A stretch of DNA of 46,622 bases from an uncultured Prevotellaceae bacterium (GCA_902770635.1 CACXTX010000038.1:1-46622); one strand, 5' to 3'. Positions 32,411 to 42,603 are shown, numbered from the stretch's first letter. Numbers and translations are program-made. The notes: generated by a model not told the origin, from the letters alone.

Positions 32411-33640
32411 CTATGGGATGAGGAGCGAGGAGTCACCATAACTCAGGAAACGGAAGTCGTGAGCCAGGGCATAGTCGTATATCTTATGCCAGTCGCCCTT
32501 GACAAAGGCACTGACCAACAGCAACAAGGTTGACTGAGGCTGATGGAAATTGGTGACCAGCATCTTCACAATTTTATAGTCGTAGCCAGGGGCTATGATA
32601 ATCTGGGTGGACGAATGGAGTACCGTCAGTTCATGACGGACCATCCAGTCTCTCAACGCCGTCAGTGCTTCCATGGTGCCAGGCAACTTCTCATTGGGTG
32701 CCGTTTCTGCGCCATAGGGTTCCCACTGGTTGACATGAAGCTCTTCCTCTTTGATGTCAGGATTGCGAAGAATCTTCATTCCCATATAATAGAGACTCTC
32801 CAAAGTGCGCACACTGGTAGTTCCTACAGCAATAGCGTGACCCTCATGAGCAAGGAGACGCTCGATAGTATGTCGGCGTACAGCGACAAATTCAGTATGC
32901 ATCTCGTGTTGTCCAATGGTATCGCTCTTGACAGGCTTGAAAGTACCGGCGCCCACATGGAGCGTCAATTCTTCACGTTCAATACCATGAGCATCCAACT
33001 CGTCGAGCACACGGTTTGTAAAGTGCAGACCAGCCGTAGGAGCGGCAACACTGCCTTTTATCTTGGAATAAACAGTCTGATAAGTAGTCTTGTCACTCTC
33101 CTGTGTCTCACGATTCAAATAGGGAGGAATGGGCAGTTCACCCATGGCGTCGATAATCTCGGCAAAAGAGCGTCCCCCACTCCATTCGAAGTCTATCCAC
33201 TGGCTTGTTCCGTGTTCACCACGACGGGTGGCCTTGACAAGGATGGTCTCCTCCTGAATGGTAATGGTACGGGAAAGTGTGCCCTCTCTCCATTTTTTCA
33301 GGTTTCCCACCAGGCAAAGCCATGAACAACGCTCGGTAGTCTGGAACATCTGTTCGTAATCGGCAGGTTCTGCCGGTTCTAACAAGAAGACTTCGATGAG
33401 CGCACCCGTCTCCTTACGGAAATGAAGGCGCGCCTGAATAACCTTGGTGTTATTAAAGACCATCAGGGCACCTTGTGGCAAAAGGCTTGGCAGGTCACGG
33501 AAAACAGATTCCGACACCGTGCCGTGCCTATAGACAAGCAGTTTCGAACTGTCACGCTCTGCCAACGGGAACTTGGCAATACGCTCGTCGGGTAACTCGT
33601 AATTATATTCACTAATATGTATTTCTTTTGTCTTCATCAT
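32411..33640 (-). CDS. queA: S-adenosylmethionine:tRNA ribosyltransferase-isomerase
   Basis: About 409 residues. Characteristic blocks are YELPDERIAKFPLAERDSSKLLV, MVFNNTKVIQARL, GSVAAPTAGLHFT, LTLHVGAGTFKPV and VTNFHQPQSTLLLLVSAFV. It transfers the ribosyl part of SAM to preQ1-modified tRNA, giving epoxyqueuosine at the wobble position of GUN anticodons. ATG 33640 or 33637 is the start; a longer reading begins with TTG. It follows the PAP2 gene by 15 nt. Confidence 0.95.
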   Translation of the reverse strand: MMKTKEIHISEYNYELPDERIAKFPLAERDSSKLLVYRHGTVSESVFRDLPSLLPQGALMVFNNTKVIQARLHFRKETGALIEVFLLEPAEPADYEQMFQTTERCSWLCLVGNLKKWREGTLSRTITIQEETILVKATRRGEHGTSQWIDFEWSGGRSFAEIIDAMGELPIPPYLNRETQESDKTTYQTVYSKIKGSVAAPTAGLHFTNRVLDELDAHGIEREELTLHVGAGTFKPVKSDTIGQHEMHTEFVAVRRHTIERLLAHEGHAIAVGTTSVRTLESLYYMGMKILRNPDIKEEELHVNQWEPYGAETAPNEKLPGTMEALTALRDWMVRHELTVLHSSTQIIIAPGYDYKIVKMLVTNFHQPQSTLLLLVSAFVKGDWHKIYDYALAHDFRFLSYGDSSLLIP

Positions 33641-33655
33641 AACGGTGTGCAAAAA

Positions 33656-34309
33656 TCAGACACAAGCCATGTAACATCCGCGACACAGTGCAAAGACTAT
33701 GGTAAGCAGGAACACGACAATAGGAACAAAACAGAGTCGTTCACTATAAACAGCCGGAATGGTTATCTTGCAATAGAGCCGGTAGATGCAATAACCTACT
33801 ATGGATCCCCAGATGAGTCCCACCGTGATATCGCCAGGATAATGAACGCCCAGATACAGGCGCGTCCAGCAGTTAACCAGGGAATAGCAAACGAGGGTGA
33901 CGACAAGCCACCGACGACGCATCAGTAAAGAAAAGAACAAGGCTATCGAGAAGGTGTTGCTGGCATGAGCAGAAAAGAACCCATAATTACCTCCACGATA
34001 GTTGTCAACAGTATCTATCAACATCCCTATCTGAGGATCGTGGGTAGGACGCCAACGGGCCACTAGGGGCTTGACAATGGAATCGTCGAAGCCTCCGGCA
34101 CATAATACGCACAAGCCTGCTGCTGCCACAACAAAAAGGATGTCCTTTTTGGTCATGTTGCTTTTTATAACCACATAAAACAGAGCAAGATAAAGGGGTA
34201 TCCATGTCTTGGCATTAGTAAGGGTCATGACCACATAATCCAAGAATACAGAGTCGCTGCCATTAAGCATCAACAACAGGTGCTTGTCGAATTGAATCAG
34301 TTCTTCCAT
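33656..34309 (-). CDS. PAP2-family membrane phosphatase
   Basis: About 217 residues with five to six membrane helices. Phosphatase motifs are KPLVARWRP (KX6RP), FFSAHASNTFS (the PSGH block, here SAHAS) and RLYLGVHYPGDI (SRX5HX3D-like, catalytic His). It probably dephosphorylates undecaprenyl pyrophosphate or a lipid phosphate on the periplasmic side. ATG 34309 lies 2 nt after the batD/batE stop; the alternative at 34315 is TTG. It appears to belong to the Bat operon transcript. Confidence 0.85.
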   Translation of the reverse strand: MEELIQFDKHLLLMLNGSDSVFLDYVVMTLTNAKTWIPLYLALFYVVIKSNMTKKDILFVVAAAGLCVLCAGGFDDSIVKPLVARWRPTHDPQIGMLIDTVDNYRGGNYGFFSAHASNTFSIALFFSLLMRRRWLVVTLVCYSLVNCWTRLYLGVHYPGDITVGLIWGSIVGYCIYRLYCKITIPAVYSERLCFVPIVVFLLTIVFALCRGCYMACV

Positions 34310-34311
34310 AA

Positions 34312-36876
34312 TCAAATAATTTCTATTTCTTTTGTTTCTATCCAGCCTTCTTTACCATCGGCTACTCGTATTTTCTTCCAACCACGCATGGTGGCATCTG
34401 TAATATTCACTTTGGTTCCTTCATGAAGGATAAACAAATCTGTACCATTCTTTGAAGGAGTGCTCTTCACATTGACAGCAGAACGCATGATGATGGCTCC
34501 AGAACGATAGACGAACGCCTTCTTCTGTTGCCAAGCAAAAAGGTTGCTCATCAAGAAGATGATGACGAAGAACAACCCGCCAAAGAAACCTAACTTACGA
34601 AGCCAAACGGGATTGGCAAAAAGATATGCCAACGCCAGAATGATAGCAGCTACCAAGGAGATGAGTGCCATACGTGCCCAAGCATCAACACTCATCAGGT
34701 TTACCAATGAGCGATACCAGGTAACGAAGAACATCTCGGATTCAGGTACAATCTTGTCAATGGTCTTGGAACGAGCCATTTGCAGATTGAAACGGATATC
34801 TTTATCGCCTGGAGACAATAACAGAGCACGCTCGTAATTCAACACGGCCAAAGTGATATTGTCCATGCGGTAATAGCAGTTGCCTAAATTATAATATAAT
34901 TCAGCAGATACTCCTTTCTTCAACAATTGCTCATACTGCTGGGCGGCTTTCTGATAATGTTCCTGTGCGTAGGTACTATCAGCTTCTGTCTTAGTCACAG
35001 CACCAGCCATCATCGGAACAGAGAGCAGGAGTACAACAAGAACAACGAATGGAGCGCGTCCACTCTTTTTCATGGTTGTGGCAATCTGTGTAATAGCCGT
35101 CATAGCACTTTCGTAAACTTTATTCATATTTCCTGTAGCATCACCGGGAGCATAACGGGCAAACTCGCACTCGTCCAAAGCCCCAATGAACTGCTGGATG
35201 GTTTCAGAGGAGATTTGATGGGCGGACAGTTGCTGACTGATATTCTCACGCGACAATTGCTCTACAGGCATATTCAACTTATCACCGACATACCCCCAAA
35301 GGGCACGCAATACCTCATCATAGAATTCGCCTTGTTTTCCTTCCTTCATCAGGCGGGAAGCCTTTTTCAGACGCTTCGTAGCCACCTTATTGGCCTTGCC
35401 AGCACGCTGTTTCACGACATTGGCATTTTCTATGGCACGACGGCGGAAGATGATAAACAGGGAGATAAAGCCTAATAACAAGACGGCCAAGATGGTCCAA
35501 TAAGTAGTGGAGCCAAAGAAGAAATCATTGATGCCACGCTGACGTGTCATACCTGTCTTGATATAATGGATATCGCTATTCAGCAATTTCACGTCTTCCT
35601 GACCATTAAAGGTAGCCACCGTTCCCGTACCATCTCCTTTGGCTACGCTAAGTTTGAACGATTCTGTCTTGACAGTCTTATAAGCATTGGTACGCGTATC
35701 AAAATAGATGTATTCGATAGCAGGAATCTCAAACTCGCCTTGATGGCGTGGCACAGCTAGGAAGTCGTAAATGATAGAGCCTTCAAGACCTTGTGTTGTC
35801 AGCTTTGTGTTATCCGTCACCTTGGCATCATAGCTGTCAAAGTCCTTAGGGAATTTCACAACAGGCTGTTTCAGTAGTTTCATGTTACCGACACCATTCA
35901 CGACAACCCGCAGTTTCACTGGATCATTAGCCTTCACCTGTGTCTTGTCAAGACTTGCCGAAATGGTAAACTGTCCTACGCCTCCGGAAAAGTTGGAAGG
36001 ACGCTGAGGAAGCGGATCAACCTGAATGGTGATGCCTGGTGCCGTAATCTGTTTCTTGACCTCTATATATCCAGAACCACCATTGAAAAAGGCCTCAAAA
36101 GGATCGACATTACGGTTTTGCTGAACAACCAAACCTTCATAAGTAATGCTAGGGATTTCTAATTTCCCTGTTGCTTGAGGGAACATGACATATTGTTGCC
36201 ATGTGACCGTTTTGTAGGGACGACCATTGAAAGTCTCTACCTTGAAACTCTTTTCGGCGGGAAGTGGAACCTCACGGGTATAGAAACTTTTAAGGTCGGC
36301 CATCTTACCATTCAACTGGGTAAGTCCCACCAAGGTATATACCTTATAGGTAAGAAGAATAGGTTCCTGTTCACGGACATGCTGTTTGGAGGCACTAACC
36401 TTGATGAACAGGTCGGAACCAGAAATAGAACTGCCTGCAGGGCGTATCTCCTCGCCTGCCCTGCCCTGCTGACGACCACCTTGTCCACCACTCTGGGCCT
36501 GACCACTAACCTTGATGCGCAACTCATTGGAATGGATGGTTTTCCCACCCACCTGTGCCTGTGCCGGGGGAATGGTAAAAGAACCATTCTTATTGGCTGA
36601 TAAGATATAGGTATAGGTGACTGATGACGAACTGGACATGTGTCCATTTACCAATTGATAACTGGATTGTGTAGAGGTACTTGGTCCCATCAACACATCG
36701 AATTCCTCAGGGATATTTCCTGCACGGAATCCTTTTACATCATCTGTATTGACCGTATAGGACAGACGGAACTGCTCGCCCACCGCCACTTGCGACGGAG
36801 CACGACCCGTAATCTGTTGCGCCATGACAACCACCACTGCGGTCAAACATAATATCAGTATGAGGTATCTCTTCAT
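34312..36876 (-). CDS. BatD-BatE fusion (aerotolerance operon protein)
   Basis: 854 residues. A signal peptide is followed by a BatD part (about 20-600): tandem beta domains (VAVGEQFRLSYTVNTDDVKGF), a membrane helix near 460 and a cytosolic helical domain. From about 610 a BatE part follows: membrane segment, TPR repeats (AEQYYNLGNCYYRMDN-like, ALLLSPGDKDIRFNLQMA), two further helices and a C-terminal bacterial SH3 domain (SAVNVKSTPSKNG...GWKKIRVADGKEGWIE). In Bacteroides fragilis BatD and BatE are usually separate; here one chain covers both. Confidence 0.85.
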   Translation of the reverse strand: MKRYLILILCLTAVVVVMAQQITGRAPSQVAVGEQFRLSYTVNTDDVKGFRAGNIPEEFDVLMGPSTSTQSSYQLVNGHMSSSSSVTYTYILSANKNGSFTIPPAQAQVGGKTIHSNELRIKVSGQAQSGGQGGRQQGRAGEEIRPAGSSISGSDLFIKVSASKQHVREQEPILLTYKVYTLVGLTQLNGKMADLKSFYTREVPLPAEKSFKVETFNGRPYKTVTWQQYVMFPQATGKLEIPSITYEGLVVQQNRNVDPFEAFFNGGSGYIEVKKQITAPGITIQVDPLPQRPSNFSGGVGQFTISASLDKTQVKANDPVKLRVVVNGVGNMKLLKQPVVKFPKDFDSYDAKVTDNTKLTTQGLEGSIIYDFLAVPRHQGEFEIPAIEYIYFDTRTNAYKTVKTESFKLSVAKGDGTGTVATFNGQEDVKLLNSDIHYIKTGMTRQRGINDFFFGSTTYWTILAVLLLGFISLFIIFRRRAIENANVVKQRAGKANKVATKRLKKASRLMKEGKQGEFYDEVLRALWGYVGDKLNMPVEQLSRENISQQLSAHQISSETIQQFIGALDECEFARYAPGDATGNMNKVYESAMTAITQIATTMKKSGRAPFVVLVVLLLSVPMMAGAVTKTEADSTYAQEHYQKAAQQYEQLLKKGVSAELYYNLGNCYYRMDNITLAVLNYERALLLSPGDKDIRFNLQMARSKTIDKIVPESEMFFVTWYRSLVNLMSVDAWARMALISLVAAIILALAYLFANPVWLRKLGFFGGLFFVIIFLMSNLFAWQQKKAFVYRSGAIIMRSAVNVKSTPSKNGTDLFILHEGTKVNITDATMRGWKKIRVADGKEGWIETKEIEII

Positions 36877-36895
36877 TTTATATCCTTTCTTCTAA

Positions 36896-38605
36896 TTACC
36901 AGTTCTTTTGCAACGAGCGACGATTAGGCTGCTGCAGAGCTTTCTTCATACGTTCCTGCGTCTGCTTTTCCTCCTGGATAGCTGCATTCAGCATCTGCTC
37001 AGCATTCTCTTTGCTCATTTGCTGTTTATCCTGCTGCTGTTGCTTCTGATCCTGCTTTTGCTGATCTTTCTTGTCTTGATCTTGCTTCTGCTGATCTTTT
37101 TTATCCTTGTCTTTCTGGTCTTTATTATCCTTGTTTTGCTGATTTTGCTGGTCCTGATTCTGTTGCTGTTGCTGACGCTTACAAAGTTCCAGATTATAAC
37201 GAGTCTCGTCATCAGCAGGATTATTACGCAAAGACTCCTTATAAGCTTCAATGGCCTGAGCGAACTGTTTCTGTCCCTGACAGACTACACCAATATTGTG
37301 ATAAGCCTGCGACTTACGGATGGGATTGGTTTCCAACTTGGCAGCTTGTTCAAACTGGCTGACTGCTGCTGAGTCTTTTCGTTGTCCAAGTAATGCGTTG
37401 CCCAAATTAAATATGGCCTGTGCATTGCGTGGATTCTTCTCAACGGCTTTACGATAAGAGACTTCTGCCTCAGCATAATTACCTGCCCAGAACTGCTTAT
37501 TACCTTGTCTAACTAACAAACGGTCTGTCTGCGCCTGAATAGTCGTTGACACCAACAAAGCAATCAGTATGGCAACTACTTTCTTATTTCGTTTAAAGAG
37601 TGATACATTCTTCAATAACGGGTTTTTAACATCGAGGATGCAAATCTCAATAATCAATAGCAAAAGGACAATAATGCCAACTGCCTGAAATTGCTCGTCA
37701 TAATCACTATAAACGGTACTTTCAATTTCCTTCTTCGCCAGTTTGCTAAGCTCCTGATCCAATTGGTCCTGAGCATTACTGTTATTCTCTACATGGATAT
37801 AGGCACCACCGCCAGCCTGTGCAATTTCACGACACATTTGTTCGTTCAATCCTGTCATCACAGTCTGACCGGTATTATCCTTCATATAGTCGCCGTTTCC
37901 TGTAGGAATAGGTGCTCCCTTGGTAGAGCCGACACCTAAGATATATACACGCATACCCTTATCTTTTGCTTCCTTGGCGGCTTCCAATGCTCCACCTTCA
38001 TGGTCTTCACCATCAGTAATGACAATGATAGCCTTACCAACTCCTTCTTGTTGGGTAAAGCTATGGGAAGCCATCGAAATGGCCTTGGCAATGTCAGTTC
38101 CCTGTGTGGCAATCATAGAAGGCGAGATGCTCGACAGGAACATCTTGGCACTCACATAGTCACTTGTAATGGGTAACTGGATAAAGGCATCACCCGCAAA
38201 GACTATCAGACCTATCTTGTCGTTGGTAAAATTATCAACGAGGTTCTCCACCATCATCTTTGAGCGATCCAAACGACTAGGAGCAACATCTTCTGCCAAC
38301 ATTGAATTGCTCACATCGAGGGCTATAATGGTTTCAATGCCTGTACGTTTTTCCCGATTAATCTTGGTACCAAACTGCGGACGGGCTATCATGACAATCA
38401 GCAATGCCAATGCAGTAAGCAATAAAGAATATTTGACCAACGGTCGGAAGCGTGATACATCCGGCGTTAACTGACGCACCAGCTCACGGTCGCCAAACTT
38501 ACGCAAACGTTTCTTCTGCTGGCGTACCAACAGGAAACGCAATATCGCCAATAGTGGTATCAGCGCCAATGCATATAGATATATAGGGTCTTCAAATCGA
38601 AACAT
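36896..38605 (-). CDS. BatB-BatC fusion (VWA domain plus TPR protein)
   Basis: 569 residues. Residues 1-330 are BatB: two N-terminal membrane helices, a VWA domain with MIDAS ALDVSNSMLAED, the conserved Thr region ATQGTDI and VITDGEDHEGG, and a further helix. A second hydrophobic segment (VVAILIALLVSTTIQAQ) leads into TPR repeats (GNYAEAEVSYRKAVEKNPRNA, QFAQAIEAYKESLRNNPAD). The tail (about 475-550) is almost only Gln, Lys, Asp and Asn. BatC is normally separate. It lies 46 nt after batA. Confidence 0.87.
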   Translation of the reverse strand: MFRFEDPIYLYALALIPLLAILRFLLVRQQKKRLRKFGDRELVRQLTPDVSRFRPLVKYSLLLTALALLIVMIARPQFGTKINREKRTGIETIIALDVSNSMLAEDVAPSRLDRSKMMVENLVDNFTNDKIGLIVFAGDAFIQLPITSDYVSAKMFLSSISPSMIATQGTDIAKAISMASHSFTQQEGVGKAIIVITDGEDHEGGALEAAKEAKDKGMRVYILGVGSTKGAPIPTGNGDYMKDNTGQTVMTGLNEQMCREIAQAGGGAYIHVENNSNAQDQLDQELSKLAKKEIESTVYSDYDEQFQAVGIIVLLLLIIEICILDVKNPLLKNVSLFKRNKKVVAILIALLVSTTIQAQTDRLLVRQGNKQFWAGNYAEAEVSYRKAVEKNPRNAQAIFNLGNALLGQRKDSAAVSQFEQAAKLETNPIRKSQAYHNIGVVCQGQKQFAQAIEAYKESLRNNPADDETRYNLELCKRQQQQQNQDQQNQQNKDNKDQKDKDKKDQQKQDQDKKDQQKQDQKQQQQDKQQMSKENAEQMLNAAIQEEKQTQERMKKALQQPNRRSLQKNW

Positions 38606-38611
38606 TGAGTA

Positions 38612-38650
38612 TATTTACTATTTGACAATTTACTATTTACTATTTAACTA
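38612..38650. repeat. TTACTATTTGAC-like AT repeats between batA and batB/C
   Basis: Three imperfect TTTACTATTT units fill the gap and resemble the 15-bp array at 25321-25380, suggesting a common source of spacer repeats. Confidence 0.75.
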
Positions 38651-38651
38651 T

Positions 38652-39650
38652 CTATGGGAGTTTGCGGAATATCGTTATTCGCAACAACATCTCAAGTAGC
38701 AGCAAGAGGGCAGCAAGGATAGCATAAGGCTGATATGCCTCATAACGTTTGCTGAACTTCTTGACATTCAGTTTTGACTTCTCTAACTTATCAATCTCCT
38801 TGTAAATCTGCTGTAATTCACGATTATTGGTAGCCCGATAGAAGTCACCATCTGTGGCAGAGGCTATCTCGCTGAGCGTCTTTGTATCGATCTCAACTGG
38901 AATGTTCACATATTGAATACCTCCTGCAACGGTCATCGGATAAGGGGCTACCTTGTTGGTACCCACACCAATGGTATAAACACGGATACCAAAACTTTTG
39001 GCAATCTCGGCAGCTGTCATGGGCGAAAGATCACCACGGTTATTAGAACCGTCAGTAAGCAAGATGACCACTTTACTCTTTGCTTTCGAATCCTTCAATC
39101 GTGAAACAGCATTGGCCAATCCCATACCGATGGCAGTACCATCCTCTATCAAACCACGCTGGGCGATATCTGTACGTACATTTTGTAACAGGTTAAGTAG
39201 CGAGGCATGATCCGTCGTCATCGGACATTGCGTAAAAGCCTCACCCGCAAAGATGCTCAATCCAATATTATCGTTTGGACGGCCGATAATGAAATCGGCT
39301 GCAACCTGCTTGGCTGCTTCCATTCGGTTTGGTTTTAAGTCCTCTGCTAACATAGAAGTCGATACGTCCATAGCCAACATGATGTCAATACCTTCCATCG
39401 TCTTGTTCTTCCACGAATTCTGCGTCTGTGGACGAGCCAGGATAATCACTAAAAGAACAAATACTGCCAACCGCAAAATCAATTGCACGGGCATCAGTTT
39501 TACTTTCCATGATCGGGGGGCAAAGCGATATGCAAAAGTATCACTGAGCCGTATGGTAGGCTCACTTTTCTTCCTGTACATCAGATACCAAACCAGATAT
39601 GGTATGATGAGCAGTAATAGAAACAGATATTCTTTATTGGCAAATTCCAT
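38652..39650 (-). CDS. batA: BatA (VWA-domain membrane protein)
   Basis: 332 residues. N-terminal helices (LFLLLLIIPYLVWYL, LILRLAVFVLLVIIL) are followed by a VWA domain with an intact MIDAS: AMDVSTSMLAED, EDGTAIG and LLTDGSNNRGD. A last helix is near the C-terminus. Bat proteins are thought to form a membrane complex with MoxR that supports envelope integrity or oxygen tolerance; the molecular role is not settled. Confidence 0.9.
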   Translation of the reverse strand: MEFANKEYLFLLLLIIPYLVWYLMYRKKSEPTIRLSDTFAYRFAPRSWKVKLMPVQLILRLAVFVLLVIILARPQTQNSWKNKTMEGIDIMLAMDVSTSMLAEDLKPNRMEAAKQVAADFIIGRPNDNIGLSIFAGEAFTQCPMTTDHASLLNLLQNVRTDIAQRGLIEDGTAIGMGLANAVSRLKDSKAKSKVVILLTDGSNNRGDLSPMTAAEIAKSFGIRVYTIGVGTNKVAPYPMTVAGGIQYVNIPVEIDTKTLSEIASATDGDFYRATNNRELQQIYKEIDKLEKSKLNVKKFSKRYEAYQPYAILAALLLLLEMLLRITIFRKLP

Positions 39651-39659
39651 TGTTTATAT

Positions 39660-40703
39660 TCAATTCAATAATTGGTAGATGCTGTAAATAACATAGCAGA
39701 ATAGCAATGTAGAGACTGTCATTACACTCCAGATTACAACTTTAAGTACGCGACGAGTCTTCTGAGAACGCTGGTCTTCTTCTGACAATTGAGGCTTTAC
39801 AGTTTCCTCAGTTGGTTGATTTTCCAACTTTGTCTGATTGATAAAGTCTATCGCATTTACCAAGTTAGCATCGTTTTCATTAATCATCGTTGAATACTTT
39901 GCGAATTTCACAAGGTCTGCTGTCATAAAGAGTTGTCGCAATTCACTAAGACCCTGCTGGTCATCATCTGCCATCAGACGCTCAATGATTTCCGTACTAG
40001 TCATCTCCATTGCGGAAAATCCATAGCGTTCCTCTATATATTTACGCAATGTATCCGTTAGTTTGGTATAATACTCCTTCTGATTCTCCGAGCTCACCAT
40101 TTTGTCTGCCTTGATCTGATCAATCTCTTTCATGGCCTTCTGGTGAGGCAACAAGCGTTTCACAATCTTGATACGAGCAATAATAGGCTTGTTGTCGCGT
40201 AAACGCAAATAAAGGTAATAAGCAAGAGCCAACAGGACAAGCATCAGAATGCTGAGCCAGAAAGACAAAGACCAGTCACTCCATTGGAAAGGATTGTCTT
40301 GAACATCTTTGGGACCAAAGAACTTGTCAAGCTTGGTGGTGTCAACCTCTACTTCTACAACTTTCAATGCCAGACTTTTACTCTCAACAGTCTTTCCATT
40401 TACCTTTACCTTGAACGGTGGAAGATAATAGAGGTTACCATCAAAAGAGGTTAACGTCAACAACAACGAATGGCCAGTAGGATGCTCAACATTAATGACC
40501 TCAACTCCGGCAACAATCTGCTGACGTGGTTGGAAAACAGGCATTTCAATCTTTGCACCTTCAGCAGCCTGCACAGTCATCGTGACTTGTGCCTGCTCAC
40601 CTATCATCATTTCTATCGGGTCTATCTTAACCTCCACACTTGCCTGTGCAAAAGTCAGAAAAGCATGAATTATCAGACCTATCAATAGTAGCGTTCTCTT
40701 CAT
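39660..40703 (-). CDS. BatD-like membrane protein of the Bat operon
   Basis: About 347 residues. A signal peptide precedes a beta-rich domain (VKIDPIEMMIGEQAQVTMTVQ) like the start of BatD. A membrane helix (FWLSILMLVLLALAYYLYL) follows, then a cytosolic helical region (QKEYYTKLTDTLRKYIEERYGFSAMEMTS) and a final helix. This layout is common just after DUF58 in Bacteroidetes Bat operons. ATG 40703 is used; its A is the last base of the DUF58 stop (TGATG). The longer reading starts with TTG. Confidence 0.8.
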   Translation of the reverse strand: MKRTLLLIGLIIHAFLTFAQASVEVKIDPIEMMIGEQAQVTMTVQAAEGAKIEMPVFQPRQQIVAGVEVINVEHPTGHSLLLTLTSFDGNLYYLPPFKVKVNGKTVESKSLALKVVEVEVDTTKLDKFFGPKDVQDNPFQWSDWSLSFWLSILMLVLLALAYYLYLRLRDNKPIIARIKIVKRLLPHQKAMKEIDQIKADKMVSSENQKEYYTKLTDTLRKYIEERYGFSAMEMTSTEIIERLMADDDQQGLSELRQLFMTADLVKFAKYSTMINENDANLVNAIDFINQTKLENQPTEETVKPQLSEEDQRSQKTRRVLKVVIWSVMTVSTLLFCYVIYSIYQLLN

Positions 40704-41572
40704 CAACTTCTTTGTTTAAACAACGTCAGCAAAGCCTTGACATAGTCTTCGTTAGTGGCAATACTGACAAGGTCTACATTACTCTTATTTACAATCTCGT
40801 GCAATTGTTGTTGACGATTTCTCCAATAGTTCTCATGAGCCTCACGCAGTTTCCGACTTCCAGTATCTATGTACTGTTCATGTCCTGTCTCAGCATCCAC
40901 AACACGCATCAGACCAACATCAGGCAATTGACGCGCCAAAACGTCATAGACCTGCAAAGCCACCACATCATGTTTACGATTGCATATCTGTAAGGTTTGC
41001 AGAAAATCCTGTCGAACATAGAAGTCACTGAGTATGAACGCTGTACATCGACGTTTGGCAACACTAGTCAAGAACTCTAATGCCTGCTTGACATCAGTTC
41101 GTCGCGATTCCGGGTGAAAGTCCAGCATCTCACGGATAATGTAAAGAATATGCTTACGGCCTTTCTTGGGAGGGATATATTTCTCAATCCTATCAGAAAA
41201 GAATACAACTCCAATTTTATCATTGTTCTGAATAGCCGAAAAGGCAATGGTCGCAGCAATCTCTGTCACCATATCGCGTTTCATCTGACGTTGGGTTCCG
41301 AAATCCAATGATCCACTGACGTCTATCAACAGCATCACTGTCAACTCACGTTCTTCCTCAAACACCTTAATATAGGGTCTATGGAAACGTGCCGTCACAT
41401 TCCAGTCAATATCGCGCACATCATCGCCATACTGATATTCTCGCACCTCAGAGAAGGCCATACCTCTACCCTTAAAGGCAGAATGGTATTGCCCTGCGAA
41501 GACGTTTGAACTGAGACCACGAGCCTTAATCTCTATCTTCCGAACTTTCCTTATGATATCGTTTGTTTCCAT
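40703..41572 (-). CDS. DUF58-family protein of the MoxR/Bat operon
   Basis: About 289 residues. It contains FKGRGMAFSEVREYQYGDDVRDIDWNVTAR, the DUF58 hallmark, and a VWA-like fold with LLIDVSGSLDFG. It is the usual partner of MoxR ATPases. ATG 41572 overlaps the moxR stop by 1 nt (TGATG). Confidence 0.92.
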   Translation of the reverse strand: METNDIIRKVRKIEIKARGLSSNVFAGQYHSAFKGRGMAFSEVREYQYGDDVRDIDWNVTARFHRPYIKVFEEERELTVMLLIDVSGSLDFGTQRQMKRDMVTEIAATIAFSAIQNNDKIGVVFFSDRIEKYIPPKKGRKHILYIIREMLDFHPESRRTDVKQALEFLTSVAKRRCTAFILSDFYVRQDFLQTLQICNRKHDVVALQVYDVLARQLPDVGLMRVVDAETGHEQYIDTGSRKLREAHENYWRNRQQQLHEIVNKSNVDLVSIATNEDYVKALLTLFKQRS

Positions 41573-42567
41573 CAAGGAACTTCCACCTTATTGATGATTT
41601 TTGAAACGATTTCCTCACTCGTCACATTGCTGGCCTCTGCTTCATAAGTAAGTCCAATGCGATGGCGCAATACGTCATGTGCTACCGCACGAACATCTTC
41701 TGGAACCACATAACCACGACGTTTGATAAACGCATAAGCACGTGCTGCCTTGGCTAGATTGATAGATGCACGAGGTGAACCACCAAATGAAATCATCTCC
41801 TTCATATCCTTTAGGCCATAACGATCTGGATAGCGAGTTGCAAATACGATATCGGCAATATATTGCTCAATTTTCTCGTCAATATATACCTCACGAACTA
41901 CTGCACGCGCATTGACTATCTCACTGGCAGTCGTAACAGGTGTTACGGTAGGCAGCGCTCCAGCAATATTCTCACGAATAATCTTCTTTTCTTCGTCAAT
42001 TGTCGGATAACCGATAACTACCTTCAGCATGAAACGGTCCATTTGTGCTTCAGGCAATGGATAGGTACCTTCTTGCTCGATAGGATTCTGGGTAGCCATC
42101 ACCAAGAAGGGATTGGGCAGATTGAAGGTCTCACTGCCGATGGTTACTTGTTTCTCCTGCATGGCTTCAAGAAGTGCACTCTGCACCTTTGCTGGAGCAC
42201 GGTTAATCTCATCTGCCAACACAAAATTAGCGAATACAGGCCCCTGTTTTACCAGAAAGCGTTCATCTTTCTGAGAATAAATCATGGTACCTGTCACATC
42301 CGCAGGCAACAAATCCGGTGTAAACTGTATGCGACTATAAGATGCATCTATCAACTGGGCCAATGTCTTGATAGCCAACGTCTTTGCGAGTCCAGGAACG
42401 CCTTCCAGCAAGATGTTGCCATCACTAAGCAGGCCTATCAACAAGGAGTCTACCAAATGTTTTTGTCCTACAATTACACGATCCATTCCTGTCACCAGAT
42501 TCGTAACGAATCCACTTTGTTGTTCTATCCGAATATTCAATTCACGGATGTCAATAGCTTCTGCCAT
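41572..42567 (-). CDS. MoxR-family AAA+ ATPase
   Basis: 331 residues. The Walker A region ILLEGVPGLAKTLAIKTLA is degenerate in the MoxR manner. Walker B is FVLADEINRAPAKVQSALLEAMQE, sensor 1 is LVMATQNPIEQEGTYPLPEAQMDRF, and a C-terminal lid follows. MoxR proteins act as chaperones for VWA partners, here BatA, BatB and the DUF58 protein. It is the first gene of the operon. Confidence 0.93.
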   Translation of the reverse strand: MAEAIDIRELNIRIEQQSGFVTNLVTGMDRVIVGQKHLVDSLLIGLLSDGNILLEGVPGLAKTLAIKTLAQLIDASYSRIQFTPDLLPADVTGTMIYSQKDERFLVKQGPVFANFVLADEINRAPAKVQSALLEAMQEKQVTIGSETFNLPNPFLVMATQNPIEQEGTYPLPEAQMDRFMLKVVIGYPTIDEEKKIIRENIAGALPTVTPVTTASEIVNARAVVREVYIDEKIEQYIADIVFATRYPDRYGLKDMKEMISFGGSPRASINLAKAARAYAFIKRRGYVVPEDVRAVAHDVLRHRIGLTYEAEASNVTSEEIVSKIINKVEVP

Positions 42568-42603
42568 AATATTTGAAATTTTACGATATACTTATTTGAG
42601 ATG

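Noticed and set aside
32543-33325. 260-codon plus-strand frame opposite queA
   Set aside because: It is a shadow of the highly conserved queA reading frame.
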